The notes under the pieces are model-generated. The model was not told the origin of the DNA. It saw nothing but the letters and a program-made list of their open reading frames with translations, and ran no database searches. A program made the translations under genes and the position numbers. From Paenibacillus prosopidis (GTDB lineage: Bacteria > Bacillota > Bacilli > Paenibacillales > Paenibacillaceae), in the NCBI RefSeq assembly GCF_003337375.1, contig NZ_QPJD01000026.1, forward strand, positions 1-62,771: a stretch of 62,771 nt of DNA, in the 5' to 3' direction. Shown piece by piece: positions 25,762 through 34,266 of this stretch. Within the stretch, counting starts at the first letter, position 1. Each line of letters begins with the position of its first letter.

Positions 25762-25895
25762 CCGATGCCGACGAGGTTAGCTGTGGGGTTCGGTTGAAGG
25801 TCCCCTATGATTCCTCAGGCGCTGAAAAAAGTCAACGTCGGAATCAATTCACCCAAAATGGTTCCCCCGTTTCCCGATAGGGAATTAGGCAGTTT
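25762..25895 (-). promoter_or_regulatory. Cyclic di-AMP riboswitch (ydaO/yuaA type)
   Basis: On the minus strand the leader of the NlpC gene holds the class consensus in order: ACGGGGGAACC, TTTTGGGTGAATT, then a variable hairpin, GGGGACCTTC, AACCGAACCCC, CAGCTAACCTCGTCGGCA. The 5' and 3' ends close with TGCC / GGCA. This matches the ydaO-yuaA RNA, an OFF switch for c-di-AMP, which often precedes NlpC/P60 and other wall genes. The exact 5' border is estimated. Confidence 0.92.
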
Positions 25896-25929
25896 AGTAA
25901 TGCTCTTGGAAATTATTCGATTATTTTCA

Positions 25930-26195
25930 TTGATCTCCTGCCTTTACTGGCAAATTCTAATAATTCTCATGTAACCTTTTGACTAAATGGTTCGTTTAAA
26001 CAATTTTCATGTAAAATAAACACATGTTATTAGTGCTAAATAACTAATTATCATGACTCATTTTCATTAATTATGTGAAGCCGCTGTAAAATATGCTGAA
26101 TTGTCCTTATACGGCAATGCCGCTTGGACTAGCCAGAACTCCGTGAATAGCGATAATCCCCGGTTTTTCCGATGAAAGATTAAAATTTTTTCATA
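25930..26195. other. AT-rich upstream region of the riboswitch transcript
   Basis: No gene is visible here. The stretch must carry the promoter of the riboswitch/NlpC transcript on the minus strand. A small stem GCGGCATTGCCG lies near 26115-26135. I cannot assign anything else. Confidence 0.4.
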
Positions 26196-26197
26196 CA

Positions 26198-26226
26198 AAA
26201 AACCTCCGAATAGTCGGAGGTTTTGT
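26198..26226. terminator. Terminator, minus-strand gene pair
   Basis: AAAACCTCCGA / TCGGAGGTTTT with a 5-nt loop. It follows the membrane-protein gene on the minus strand and has T- and A-runs on both sides. Confidence 0.85.
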
Positions 26227-26256
26227 TATGTGAAACCTTATATGCAGACTAACTGT

Positions 26257-27075
26257 CTATATCTGCTTCGACTGCAGATGATCATATTGCGATGCGATGG
26301 TCCACACTTTCATAAGGGTCCGGACGAGGTGATAGCCCTGATGTACGATGAGTGCGAATAAGCCGGCCCAGAGCATCGACAGGCTCGTTACGACGAGGCC
26401 TAGAGCGGCACCAATAGCCCACATGATCAATGATATTGCCGCATAGGAAACGAAATTTCTTAAAGCGCGCCATAAGGAGCGGAAAATCCCTTCACCTGAG
26501 GCAGCGCCAAATTGCATGGCCAGAAAGACCAGATGAAGCACCGTGCCCCAAAGCAGCCATAAGAACGCTCCAGGCAGTATGGATTGCAGCAGCTCCGGAA
26601 TCGATCCACTCTCCAGAAGGGAATCCAAGGAGCGGGGGAGCAGCCACCAGGCAGGCGCTAACGCGAGTATAGATTCTAACCAGTAAAGTAAAACGACCGG
26701 CTTCCAGGCTTTGCGAATACCTTCGAGAAAACGGGTGCCTGCCCCATCTCTCATTTGGTGGTGCAGCGAATAAAACAATCCCGCGTTAAACAAAGGAGTC
26801 AGCAGCATCCGGGCGGCGAACAGGCCCCCAAGCAGCCACAAATAGGGCGAGACGAGATCGGTTTTGAACAGCTGGAACTGGGCCTCCGTGATGAAGTGCT
26901 GTGCAGCCGTATCAGACGGATAGGAGCTGGGAAACCGCCGCAGCAGCGGAGAAACGACCGAATCAATAAAGCGGTATAAGAAAAATCCCCACAGCAGCTG
27001 GTACAAAAACATTAAAATAACGAGGTGAAAATGTTTGCCCGCCAGCCGCCAGCCTTGCTTCATGTGTATCTTCAT
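26257..27075 (-). CDS. Integral membrane protein of unknown function
   Basis: A 272-residue protein with about six hydrophobic segments (for example LVILMFLYQLLWGFFLY, LWLLGGLFAARMLLTPL, LFALIVHQGYHLV). The amphipathic joints contain several basic residues. The layout resembles the DUF975/glycerophosphodiester-type membrane domains of Firmicutes, but I cannot name a family. The gene follows the M1 peptidase by 27 nt in the same direction, so the two are probably cotranscribed and may act together at the membrane. The ATG follows AAGGAGCG. Confidence 0.75.
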   Translation of the reverse strand: MKIHMKQGWRLAGKHFHLVILMFLYQLLWGFFLYRFIDSVVSPLLRRFPSSYPSDTAAQHFITEAQFQLFKTDLVSPYLWLLGGLFAARMLLTPLFNAGLFYSLHHQMRDGAGTRFLEGIRKAWKPVVLLYWLESILALAPAWWLLPRSLDSLLESGSIPELLQSILPGAFLWLLWGTVLHLVFLAMQFGAASGEGIFRSLWRALRNFVSYAAISLIMWAIGAALGLVVTSLSMLWAGLFALIVHQGYHLVRTLMKVWTIASQYDHLQSKQI

Positions 27076-27102
27076 CGTTTATCGCTCCTTGAACGCAATT
27101 AC

Positions 27103-29118
27103 TTACCAGCTCAGAGATCCGAGCAGCCCTTCAATCAGCTTCACAACGCCAAGGCTCCACCTTGTACGCGTTTCTTCCGGCAGCTGCGCTTGCATAAAGT
27201 TGTTGATGAGCTTGTTATCGAGTACATTGCTGTGCTTCGGATCAACGAAGGCCCATTTGAGTGGAGCAGAGTGCAGCTGCTTGTATTGGATATGGGATTC
27301 TTCCGCATTCCACTGCTTTGTCATCTTCGTGCCGTCGGTGAACTGCAGAACGATTGGAATCTCACCATTCGTGCCGCCATGCTTTTTGACAAGGACGATC
27401 GACTCGTACATTTGTGCGCCGTCCTGTTTGACCGGCCTCACATGAATAGACTCCACTGAAAAGTCGGCCATTTGGTTATCGTAAACGTATTGTCTGAAAT
27501 AATCATGCCACTTTGTCCTTGTAACCTGTTCAACCACGCGCTGGAAGTCGGCTGTAGAAGGATGCTTAAACTTATATTTTTGAAAATAAGTACGTAAAAT
27601 CTTTTGCATCGTTCTTGTGCCCACCTGATTCTCTATGCCGATGAGGACGAGCTTCGCTCTCATGTATACATTTTCTGCATATTGGTCATGGCTTCCATAT
27701 GCCCACGACAGCTGCTTGAGCGGCGCCGGATCCGTCATGTAGCTCGCTTCGACCCGCAGGTTGGCTTCCAGCCCGTATGCGGTCTCCATCACTTTGTCCT
27801 CCGCATAGGACGTAAAGCCTTCATCCAGCCACGCCTCTTCGAATTCATTGGAGGCTACCATCCCGTACCAATACTGGTGGCCGATCTCATGTACAACTGT
27901 CCGCTCCAGATCGAAGCCGGGGTTATCCTTCTCAGCTGCAAATGCGGTAATGAGCGTCGGGTATTCCATACCGCCCGCGCCGTTCGCTCCTTTCGGCGGA
28001 ACGATGATCGACAGCGTGGTGTAAGGGTATTCACCGTACCACTGCGCGTATTTGGAGAGAGCGGATTTGGCTGCATGCAAGTAACGCTCCTTGAGCGCCG
28101 CGTGCGACGGATCAAGATAAAGCTTAATGCGTACGCCGGGAATACCCGTATCGGAGAAAGCTGCTTCCTCGTATACGAAGTCTGGCGATGCTGACCAGGC
28201 GAAGTCATGGACGTCATCGGCGTAAAATTGGTACACCTTAGTCTGATCCTTCACTTCGATAGGTTTTGTTTGGAAGCCGGTTGCGGCAACGGTGTACGCC
28301 TCAGGCACTTTAATCCGGACGCTGTATATACCGAAGTCGCTGTAAAACTCCGAATTGCCGTGGTACTGGTGCACGTTCCAACCCTCGGCAGTCCGGCCCC
28401 TTGTACCTATGGTTTCATATACAGCCAGCTTAGGGAACCATTGACCAGCCATGACGAATTTGCCGGAGTACCCCATTCGTGCAAATACTTCCGGCAGCTT
28501 CACTTCGTAGCTCATACGCAGCGTGACCGATTTTCCCGGGGCAACCGGTTCAGGCAGCCGTATTTTGGCCAGCGTGAAGTCATTCTCGTTGCCGTCATCC
28601 GGCTGAACGTACTGCAGCCTTGGCATCAGACTCTCGCCCTCAAGGGTTTGCAGTGTCAGCAGCTTCATGTAGCCGATACTGTTCGTCGTCGCTTTGTCCT
28701 GACGCAGCTTGCCGCCGGATTCACGCATAAACGTCGTGTTTTCTGATTGGAAGGCATTCGGATACAGGTGGAAATAGAGCTCGGACACCATTTTTTTACC
28801 GGGGTTGGTCCAGGTTATAGCCTGTTCGCCGTCTAAATGCTGTGCATCGCCACGTAATTGAACGTTGATATGGTACTCAACGACTCGCTTACTAAGCGAT
28901 TGCGGCTTTGGCGTCATAACCGTATTTGGCTCCTGCACGACAGGCGGCTTGGCCGAATTCTGGGCAGGAGCGGGCGTTTGCTTGGCTTTGGCGGCGGGGG
29001 CGAAAGCATATGTATACTGGGATTGCCAAGCATTCCCGAAGCCGTATTGCACAGACAGACCGAGCATGACGGCTGCGAGTATAACTAGTAAAATTCGTTT
29101 GACATAGCGTGGAGTCAT
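27103..29118 (-). CDS. M1 family metallopeptidase, membrane-anchored
   Basis: A 671-residue zinc aminopeptidase-like protein. One N-terminal membrane segment (ILLVILAAVMLGLSVQYGF) anchors it outside the cell, followed by a Pro/Ala-rich linker. The M1 gluzincin core shows NGAGGMEYPTLITAF near residue 330, where GxMEN becomes GGMEY, and HEIGHQYWYGMVASNEFEEAWLDEGF with HExxH and the third Glu ligand. Tyr near residue 470 probably stabilises the transition state. The Asn of the usual GAMEN exopeptidase motif is absent, so specificity may differ. Start ATG 29118 follows GGGAGGG; a TTG at 29142 is less likely. Confidence 0.9.
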   Translation of the reverse strand: MTPRYVKRILLVILAAVMLGLSVQYGFGNAWQSQYTYAFAPAAKAKQTPAPAQNSAKPPVVQEPNTVMTPKPQSLSKRVVEYHINVQLRGDAQHLDGEQAITWTNPGKKMVSELYFHLYPNAFQSENTTFMRESGGKLRQDKATTNSIGYMKLLTLQTLEGESLMPRLQYVQPDDGNENDFTLAKIRLPEPVAPGKSVTLRMSYEVKLPEVFARMGYSGKFVMAGQWFPKLAVYETIGTRGRTAEGWNVHQYHGNSEFYSDFGIYSVRIKVPEAYTVAATGFQTKPIEVKDQTKVYQFYADDVHDFAWSASPDFVYEEAAFSDTGIPGVRIKLYLDPSHAALKERYLHAAKSALSKYAQWYGEYPYTTLSIIVPPKGANGAGGMEYPTLITAFAAEKDNPGFDLERTVVHEIGHQYWYGMVASNEFEEAWLDEGFTSYAEDKVMETAYGLEANLRVEASYMTDPAPLKQLSWAYGSHDQYAENVYMRAKLVLIGIENQVGTRTMQKILRTYFQKYKFKHPSTADFQRVVEQVTRTKWHDYFRQYVYDNQMADFSVESIHVRPVKQDGAQMYESIVLVKKHGGTNGEIPIVLQFTDGTKMTKQWNAEESHIQYKQLHSAPLKWAFVDPKHSNVLDNKLINNFMQAQLPEETRTRWSLGVVKLIEGLLGSLSW

Positions 29119-29223
29119 TGAACGTTTCCCTCCCGTTGACAAGCATCTACAGCATGTATATGTTTGCTTTTCAAGGATTATTAGCTAAAATGGAATTATT
29201 GTATGGGGAAGGTGTGAATACGC

Positions 29224-29739
29224 GTGACGGAAGAACAAGGACAACCGGAAAAGAAGGAAAAGAAATCACTGTCGCTCAACGTTGTGAGCAGCAAAAAACA
29301 TAAAGGGTTCGGTGCGGGATCGATTGATTTGAGCGACGTAGCTTGCGTAATTATTGACGAGGGCGTTGCTTATATCGATGTTGGGGCGATGCACGCGAAG
29401 AGCAAGGTGGAGCGGGGCATCAAGTTTACGCCGAACAAAGAGGATACGCCTAATGGCCGTCAATGCTGGATCGTATGGGTGGCCGTCGACCGCAATGAGG
29501 AAGGCTCCTTTTATGCCGGCGCAACGGCTTGCGAGATGCTTATCGATACGGAAGCGCGGCGCGGGTGGAAGATTTTGGCTGATCACGTAAACAAGCTGGA
29601 CTATTCCATTAAACGGCGTTACATTCTTGGCGAGCTTGGCGACGTAGAGAAAACAGCGCTCCGCAAGCTTTTGGTTGAACACAACCAGGAGTGGTGGGAC
29701 CGTTCGCCGGAAGAGCTAAAGCAAGCTTTGGATGTATAA
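29224..29739 (+). CDS. ywhD: YwhD family protein
   Basis: A 171-residue cytosolic protein of the YwhD family, known from B. subtilis, where it lies near pbpG. The sequence KGFGAGSIDLSDVACVIID, then AYIDVGAMHAKSKVERGIKF and the NKEDTPNGRQCWIVWV stretch are the recognised core, followed by KRRYILGELGD. The function is not known. The start is GTG at 29224 after GAAGGTG. The gene ends before a terminator (29790-29834), so it is separate from the sigma-factor operon. Confidence 0.88.
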   Translation: MTEEQGQPEKKEKKSLSLNVVSSKKHKGFGAGSIDLSDVACVIIDEGVAYIDVGAMHAKSKVERGIKFTPNKEDTPNGRQCWIVWVAVDRNEEGSFYAGATACEMLIDTEARRGWKILADHVNKLDYSIKRRYILGELGDVEKTALRKLLVEHNQEWWDRSPEELKQALDV

Positions 29740-29789
29740 TCTAAGACGCGCAGGATGCGCAGCATAGGCGGAAGCCGATAAAAAATGAG

Positions 29790-29834
29790 AACCTCACCGT
29801 TCGTGAAGCTTGACCTCGCGAAGGTGAGGTTTTC
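29790..29834 (+). terminator. ywhD terminator
   Basis: Stem AACCTCACC / GGTGAGGTT with an internal TTCG / CGAA pair, followed by TTTT. The 3' arm GGTGAGG could double as a ribosome site for a TTG at 29839. Confidence 0.8.
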
Positions 29835-29937
29835 TGCGTTGTTGCAGGCCGTGGAGAAGATAGAAAATTTTTTTGGGGAAAGTGCAGGGGAAGAGGGACT
29901 GGTTGACGTCTATTACATTGGGAAGGAGGGGAGCGAC

Positions 29938-30495
29938 ATTCAAGACGAAGATTGGATCAAAGCGATACAGAACGGCGGGCCCGAGCAATATCGACCGTTC
30001 GTACAGGCATATGGTCCGTACATATATAGAACCGTCTTCGCAGTGCTTCATTCACCGCATGACGCGGAGGATGTAACGCAGGAAGTGCTGCTGCAGATTT
30101 ACCGCTCCCTCCCGGAATGCCGGTTGGATGGACTGAAGACGTGGATTACCCGGATTGCTGTCAATCGGGCGATCGATTTCAAGCGCAGCAGGGCGCGCAG
30201 ACCGGAGGAGTTGTCCGGCGGCGAAGTCATACCGGACAGCTCTCAGGAGCAGCCGGCGGGTATGCCTGCTGCCGAGACGATAGCCATGGAGCGGGAGGAT
30301 AAACGCCAGATTCGCGTACTGGTCGATAGGCTGCCGGATAACTACCGCGAAGTCGTGACCGCTTATTATATGGAAGATAAGTCGTATGAGCAAATCGCGG
30401 TTGAAACGGGACTGGAGCGCAAAAGCGTGGAGTCGCGTCTATACCGGGCGCGGAGCTGGATAAAACGCCACTGGCGGAAGGAGGATTTCGAATGA
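29938..30495 (+). CDS. ECF-type RNA polymerase sigma factor
   Basis: A sigma-70 family ECF factor of about 185 residues. Region 2 reads FVQAYGPYIYRTVFAVLHSPHDAEDVTQEVLLQIYRSL and region 4 is VTAYYMEDKSYEQIAVETGLERKSVESRLYRARSWI. The start is unusual: the standard sigma N-terminus (DWIKAIQNGGPEQ) begins just after an ATT codon at 29938, which is placed 8 nt after a perfect AAGGAGG; no ATG, GTG or TTG lies there. In-frame alternatives are TTG 29839 behind the ywhD terminator arm and GTG 29851. The stop overlaps the anti-sigma start (ATGA). Confidence 0.85.
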   Translation: MQDEDWIKAIQNGGPEQYRPFVQAYGPYIYRTVFAVLHSPHDAEDVTQEVLLQIYRSLPECRLDGLKTWITRIAVNRAIDFKRSRARRPEELSGGEVIPDSSQEQPAGMPAAETIAMEREDKRQIRVLVDRLPDNYREVVTAYYMEDKSYEQIAVETGLERKSVESRLYRARSWIKRHWRKEDFE

Positions 30496-31106
30496 ACGAT
30501 GAGAACGGATGGATTGCGGGTCATGATTATTTAAATGGTGCTGATGAACACATTGCTTCAGATCAAATGGATCACTATGTACGCAACTTGCTTACGGAGC
30601 AGGAGCGTGATTGGGCAGAGCGGCATTTGGCAGTATGCGATACTTGCTTAGAGCTATTCGCGGCCGCTGTAGAGTCGCTGGAAGCTGGAACGGTTGTTGG
30701 AGGATCTGCGTACGAACCATCGATTACAATGCCTGATATGGAGCTGCTTGAGCAGCGTGTCGTGACACAGCTCATTAGCGAGTTGACACCTGATGATCAT
30801 CACCTTGAGCAAGCGCAAGCAACTACTACCGTCGTACAAGAGAGACCCTACCGCCGAAGCTCTTGGCTGCAGCATCCCGTCACACATTATACGATTGCTG
30901 CCTCCATCACGCTGCTGCTGCTTGGCAGCGGTACCTTTGCCTCCTTTTCGCAGAAGCTGGCACAGCATGAGCTGGACTTGAACGCGCAGGAGCCGCAGCC
31001 TGCAATTACAATACCGTTAGACAAACAGACGGAATCGTGGTCGGACAAAATGGTCAGTCAAACCGGCTCGTGGCTCGATGGGCTGCAGGCGATTCGCTTT
31101 AAATAA
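30492..31106 (+). CDS. Anti-sigma factor with zinc-finger domain
   Basis: A 204-residue partner of the upstream ECF sigma factor. The N-terminal part has a ZAS-type motif, WAERHLAVCDTCLELF, with the H-x3-C-x2-C ligands near residues 45-55. A single membrane segment follows at about 135-155 (YTIAASITLLLLGSGTFASF), and a short extracellular tail. This is the classical layout in which an external signal leads to release of the sigma factor. The start ATG overlaps the sigma stop by four bases. Confidence 0.88.
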   Translation: MNDENGWIAGHDYLNGADEHIASDQMDHYVRNLLTEQERDWAERHLAVCDTCLELFAAAVESLEAGTVVGGSAYEPSITMPDMELLEQRVVTQLISELTPDDHHLEQAQATTTVVQERPYRRSSWLQHPVTHYTIAASITLLLLGSGTFASFSQKLAQHELDLNAQEPQPAITIPLDKQTESWSDKMVSQTGSWLDGLQAIRFK

Positions 31107-31141
31107 AGCATGACGAAGATAATGAGAGGAATGAATAATCA

Positions 31142-32305
31142 ATGAACAAAAGCCCGTTAACCGCGTTTTTGCTTTCTTTTATACCAGGCGCAGGGCATGC
31201 GTATTTGGGCCGTCCGATCCGAACCGTTTTGTATGGAGGAGCTTTCTTCGGGCCGCTTGTACTATTGTTATTACTGTCATTTGCAAATAACGGCGGTGAT
31301 GAAGTTCTCGTCCTCTTGTTTATATCCGTGATGAGCTGGGGCATCAACATGATGGACATGATCATTACACTCGTTTCGGGCAAGGTGCCTGGAAGGGCGG
31401 CCGCGGCTCCTCCATATGGATCTTTTGCAGAAGCGTCTGACGGCGCTGTGCCGTTGTCGTTTGACCAGCAGCGGGAGAAGAGCCGCACGATTATGCTGTC
31501 CCTGCTTCCAGGGCTTGGACATATGAGCATAGGACTCATGCAGCGCGGCATAACGTTTCTAATCTCATTCATCGGGTTGTTTGCGATTATCGTGTTTCTC
31601 AGCGTGATTATGGGCACGGGAGCGCTGCTGATATTTTTGTTGGGGCTGCCGGTCATATGGATTTACAGCATGTTTGACGCCATTCAGCAGCTGCATGCGA
31701 AGCAGCGCGGCGAGCAGCTAACCGACCGTGCCATATTTGAGGACTTGGAGGCGCACATCGCTTCCGGCCGCAAAAATAAAGTGCTGGCTATTGCGCTGTC
31801 GATTTTCCCGGGTGCGGGTCATCTGTATTTGGGGCTTCAGAAGCGGGGGCTTCAGTTAATGGGCGGCTTCCTGCTAACCATATATATTATGGACAATTTG
31901 CGGTTGTCGCTGTTTTTCTTCTTGCTTCCGCTCTACTGGTGCTTTGCGTTCTTCGATGCGCTGCAGCAGTCGTCGCGCTATGAACGTCAGACACTTACCG
32001 ATGATCCGGTGCTGACTCAGCTTGTGCCTTATCAACGATGGTTCGGCATCGCGCTGCTCGGGTTCGGCGTTTATTATTTGCTTGACCGTGTAGCCGCCGA
32101 GGTTGCATCCAGATACTCTAGTGAAATTTACTCGCAATATGTACAAATCAAATATATGATTCCTACCGCTGTCGTTGCTTTTATTATGATAATTGTTGGC
32201 TTGCGGCTGGCATTCGGAAGCAAGACGAATGCAGAATCCCAAATAACCGCACCGCCTGCGGCAGCTCCAGCCGGTCATTCCAAACAAGAGGAGGGATTGC
32301 AATGA
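31142..32305 (+). CDS. Membrane protein with three TM2-like repeats
   Basis: A 387-residue polytopic protein built from three similar units. Each starts with a P-G-x-G-H-x4-G-x4-R core: SFIPGAGHAYLGRPIRT (about 12-28), SLLPGLGHMSIGLMQRG (120-136), and SIFPGAGHLYLGLQKRG (220-236). Each is followed by a hydrophobic pair and a W-x-x-x-x-x-DA/DM closing (IWIYSMFDAIQQL, LYWCFAFFDALQQ). The units match the TM2 domain pattern (two-helix hairpin). It is the third gene of the sigma operon, 35 nt after the anti-sigma gene, and overlaps the next gene. Function unknown; an envelope-linked target or sensor accessory is inferred. Confidence 0.8.
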   Translation: MNKSPLTAFLLSFIPGAGHAYLGRPIRTVLYGGAFFGPLVLLLLLSFANNGGDEVLVLLFISVMSWGINMMDMIITLVSGKVPGRAAAAPPYGSFAEASDGAVPLSFDQQREKSRTIMLSLLPGLGHMSIGLMQRGITFLISFIGLFAIIVFLSVIMGTGALLIFLLGLPVIWIYSMFDAIQQLHAKQRGEQLTDRAIFEDLEAHIASGRKNKVLAIALSIFPGAGHLYLGLQKRGLQLMGGFLLTIYIMDNLRLSLFFFLLPLYWCFAFFDALQQSSRYERQTLTDDPVLTQLVPYQRWFGIALLGFGVYYLLDRVAAEVASRYSSEIYSQYVQIKYMIPTAVVAFIMIIVGLRLAFGSKTNAESQITAPPAAAPAGHSKQEEGLQ

Positions 32306-32982
32306 GCGCAGTAAATATGGTCCATCCGGCCAATCGGGCGGAAGGCATCCGTACATGGCGGGTCGGCTCGCTGTCGATGGGCGTAACGCTCATGCTGATG
32401 GGTACTGCTTTGGCCGTTTCGTTATGGCAGGACATAGAAGCCTATGAAATGCTCCTGTGGGTAGCGCCGGTCGTTTTTATTATGCTCGGTGCAGAGCTGC
32501 TGCTCTACTTGAAGTTTTCAAATAGCGAGCACGCCATTGTACGGTACGACTGGATCAGCGTCTTTTTTGTAGGGGCTGCCGGAATGGCAAGCTTAGGACT
32601 TGCGCTGCTCATGTCTACTGGCTTGTTCGATGAGCTGCAAAGGGGGCTGCAAATGACGCAGCGCTCGGCGTTTGTGGAAACAAAGACAGTGCAAGTACCC
32701 GCGGACATTAATAAAATAGTCGTACATTCATTGGACGGAGTAGAATTCAGTGAGACGGACACAAGAGAGGTGAAGCTGTTCGGTCAGGTCCGTTACTGGT
32801 CAGCGGAGAAGCTTGACCGGTTGGACGACAGCCTGTTGCGGACGAATATCGTCGGCTCAACCATGTACGTCATGATCGGAACGGTGGATCGCCGGGATGG
32901 CGGGCTTGTCTCGGATACAATCGATCCGCAGCTTACGCTGACCGTGCCGAAGGGTGTGGAGCTTGTGAAGCGGGGGCATTAG
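32302..32982 (+). CDS. Membrane protein of the sigma operon, 226 aa
   Basis: An N-terminal set of three hydrophobic segments (about 20-120: LSMGVTLMLMGTALAVSL, LWVAPVVFIMLGAELLLYL, ISVFFVGAAGMASLGLALLM) is followed by a soluble domain of beta strands (about 130-225), rather like the outer part of LiaF/YvlB proteins. I cannot assign a family firmly. The start ATG overlaps the stop of the TM2-like gene (ATGA), which implies coupling. It closes the four-gene operon; a terminator follows. Confidence 0.75.
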   Translation: MSAVNMVHPANRAEGIRTWRVGSLSMGVTLMLMGTALAVSLWQDIEAYEMLLWVAPVVFIMLGAELLLYLKFSNSEHAIVRYDWISVFFVGAAGMASLGLALLMSTGLFDELQRGLQMTQRSAFVETKTVQVPADINKIVVHSLDGVEFSETDTREVKLFGQVRYWSAEKLDRLDDSLLRTNIVGSTMYVMIGTVDRRDGGLVSDTIDPQLTLTVPKGVELVKRGH

Positions 32983-33008
32983 CTTGTCACCTTTGTTAGT
33001 TTAGAAAA

Positions 33009-33060
33009 AAAGAGCATGACTAAAAGCGGCTAAAGCTGCCTTCGGTCATGCTTTTATTTT
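33009..33060. terminator. Terminator after the sigma operon
   Basis: AAAAAAAGAGCATGAC ... GTCATGCTTTTATTTT, stem AGCATGAC / GTCATGCT with an inner AGCGGC / GCTGCC helix. Convergent with the GNAT gene, so it may act both ways. Confidence 0.8.
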
Positions 33061-33076
33061 GCAGAAAATAATGCTT

Positions 33077-34093
33077 TTAGCTGTCTGTTGCAGGTAGACG
33101 GTCCAGCACCCGACTAAGCTGAGCGACGATCCGGTATGACCCCCGTAGAGGCAAATAGCCGAGCTTGCGGTTAATTTTTAAAATAGGCTCGTTCGTCGAA
33201 TCGTTATCGGTACGAAGATAGGACGCTTTTCTGTTCATAGCCATCTGCACAGCCTTTATCTTTAAGGCATACGCAATTCCTCTGCCGCGGTAATCCCGGC
33301 TCACGCCGGTATATTCGTGGTACATGCCGTTGGTCTGCAGATTGTGCAGCACATTCGTCACCCCGATAAACCGGTCTCCGTCAGCGGCAATCAGAACGCG
33401 CTCGGGCGCATAACCGTCCACCTGCAAATACCATTTGCGCCATTCGTTAAATTCAGGCACATCGCCTAAATAACCGGGGATGTCTACCAGTGATTCTTTG
33501 TAAAGCTGATACAGCTTCTGCTCACTTACCTCGCCCGGTTCATCCGCCAGCGTTAGAAAGCGGACTTCCTTCGATTCTGTAAAGCCCGATAGAGCCGCAT
33601 CCAGCTGCGCCTGATTGCCGTCAAGATTTAAAAGGGACTGGAACGCATGTCGCTCAATAACAAATCCTCTCCTGCTAGCAAAATCAATTGCAGCTTGATT
33701 GTCATCCCAGACCTCAGCCATGAGCGCGACAGCGCCCAGCCTGGAGGCCCAGTCTGCAATATGCTGCAGCAAGAGCTTCCCTACACCACGATTACGATAG
33801 GCTTCCGCAACGACCAGCGTGTTGCACATATAGCCTGGCTCCGTCCAAGGCGCCCGCCAAGACCAGACATAGCCGACAATCTCGCCATCTGCATTAAAAG
33901 CCACCCGCCGTTCCCGGTCATAACCAGCCAGCAGTCCGTTCTCATCCATCCAAGTGTGTCCAACCTCATATAATTTTTCGTCCGCTTCACGCAAGCTTTT
34001 GGCTGTAGAAGGCTCAGACCAGACCGTATTCAGCAGCCGCGCAATCCCTTCGTAATCTTCCGGCAGCTGCAGTGCTCGCAGCTTTATGGGCAT
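33077..34093 (-). CDS. Tandem GNAT N-acetyltransferase
   Basis: A 338-residue protein with two GNAT domains in a row. The first has the acetyl-CoA loop in EAYRNRGVGKLLLQHIADW (near 115) and ends DDNQAAIDFASRRGFVIE; the second has SRDYRGRGIAYALKIKAVQM (near 270) and closes DSTNEPILKINRKLGYLP. Double GNATs of this kind occur as mycothiol-synthase-like enzymes; the substrate here is unknown. The start at ATG 34093 follows AAAGGAGGGG by 9 nt; an upstream in-frame ATG (34219) is not supported. Confidence 0.85.
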   Translation of the reverse strand: MPIKLRALQLPEDYEGIARLLNTVWSEPSTAKSLREADEKLYEVGHTWMDENGLLAGYDRERRVAFNADGEIVGYVWSWRAPWTEPGYMCNTLVVAEAYRNRGVGKLLLQHIADWASRLGAVALMAEVWDDNQAAIDFASRRGFVIERHAFQSLLNLDGNQAQLDAALSGFTESKEVRFLTLADEPGEVSEQKLYQLYKESLVDIPGYLGDVPEFNEWRKWYLQVDGYAPERVLIAADGDRFIGVTNVLHNLQTNGMYHEYTGVSRDYRGRGIAYALKIKAVQMAMNRKASYLRTDNDSTNEPILKINRKLGYLPLRGSYRIVAQLSRVLDRLPATDS

Positions 34094-34206
34094 AAAAGGC
34101 CCCTCCTTTTCCCTTATCCTGCTTATATTCATGAGTATGTCATGAATGGGGGAAGCAGAGATAGGGAAAGTTTGGTTATAGTTATTTTTTTCATATACCT
34201 GTATAG

Positions 34207-34252
34207 CAAAAGGCTGCACCGGAGTCCTAAGACTCGATTGCAGCCTTTTATA
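34207..34252. terminator. qox operon terminator
   Basis: AAAAGGCTGCA / TGCAGCCTTTT with an inner hairpin (GGAGTCCTAAGACTC). On the minus strand it ends qoxABCD 15 nt after qoxD. Confidence 0.85.
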
Positions 34253-34266
34253 AATCCAAAGGTTGA

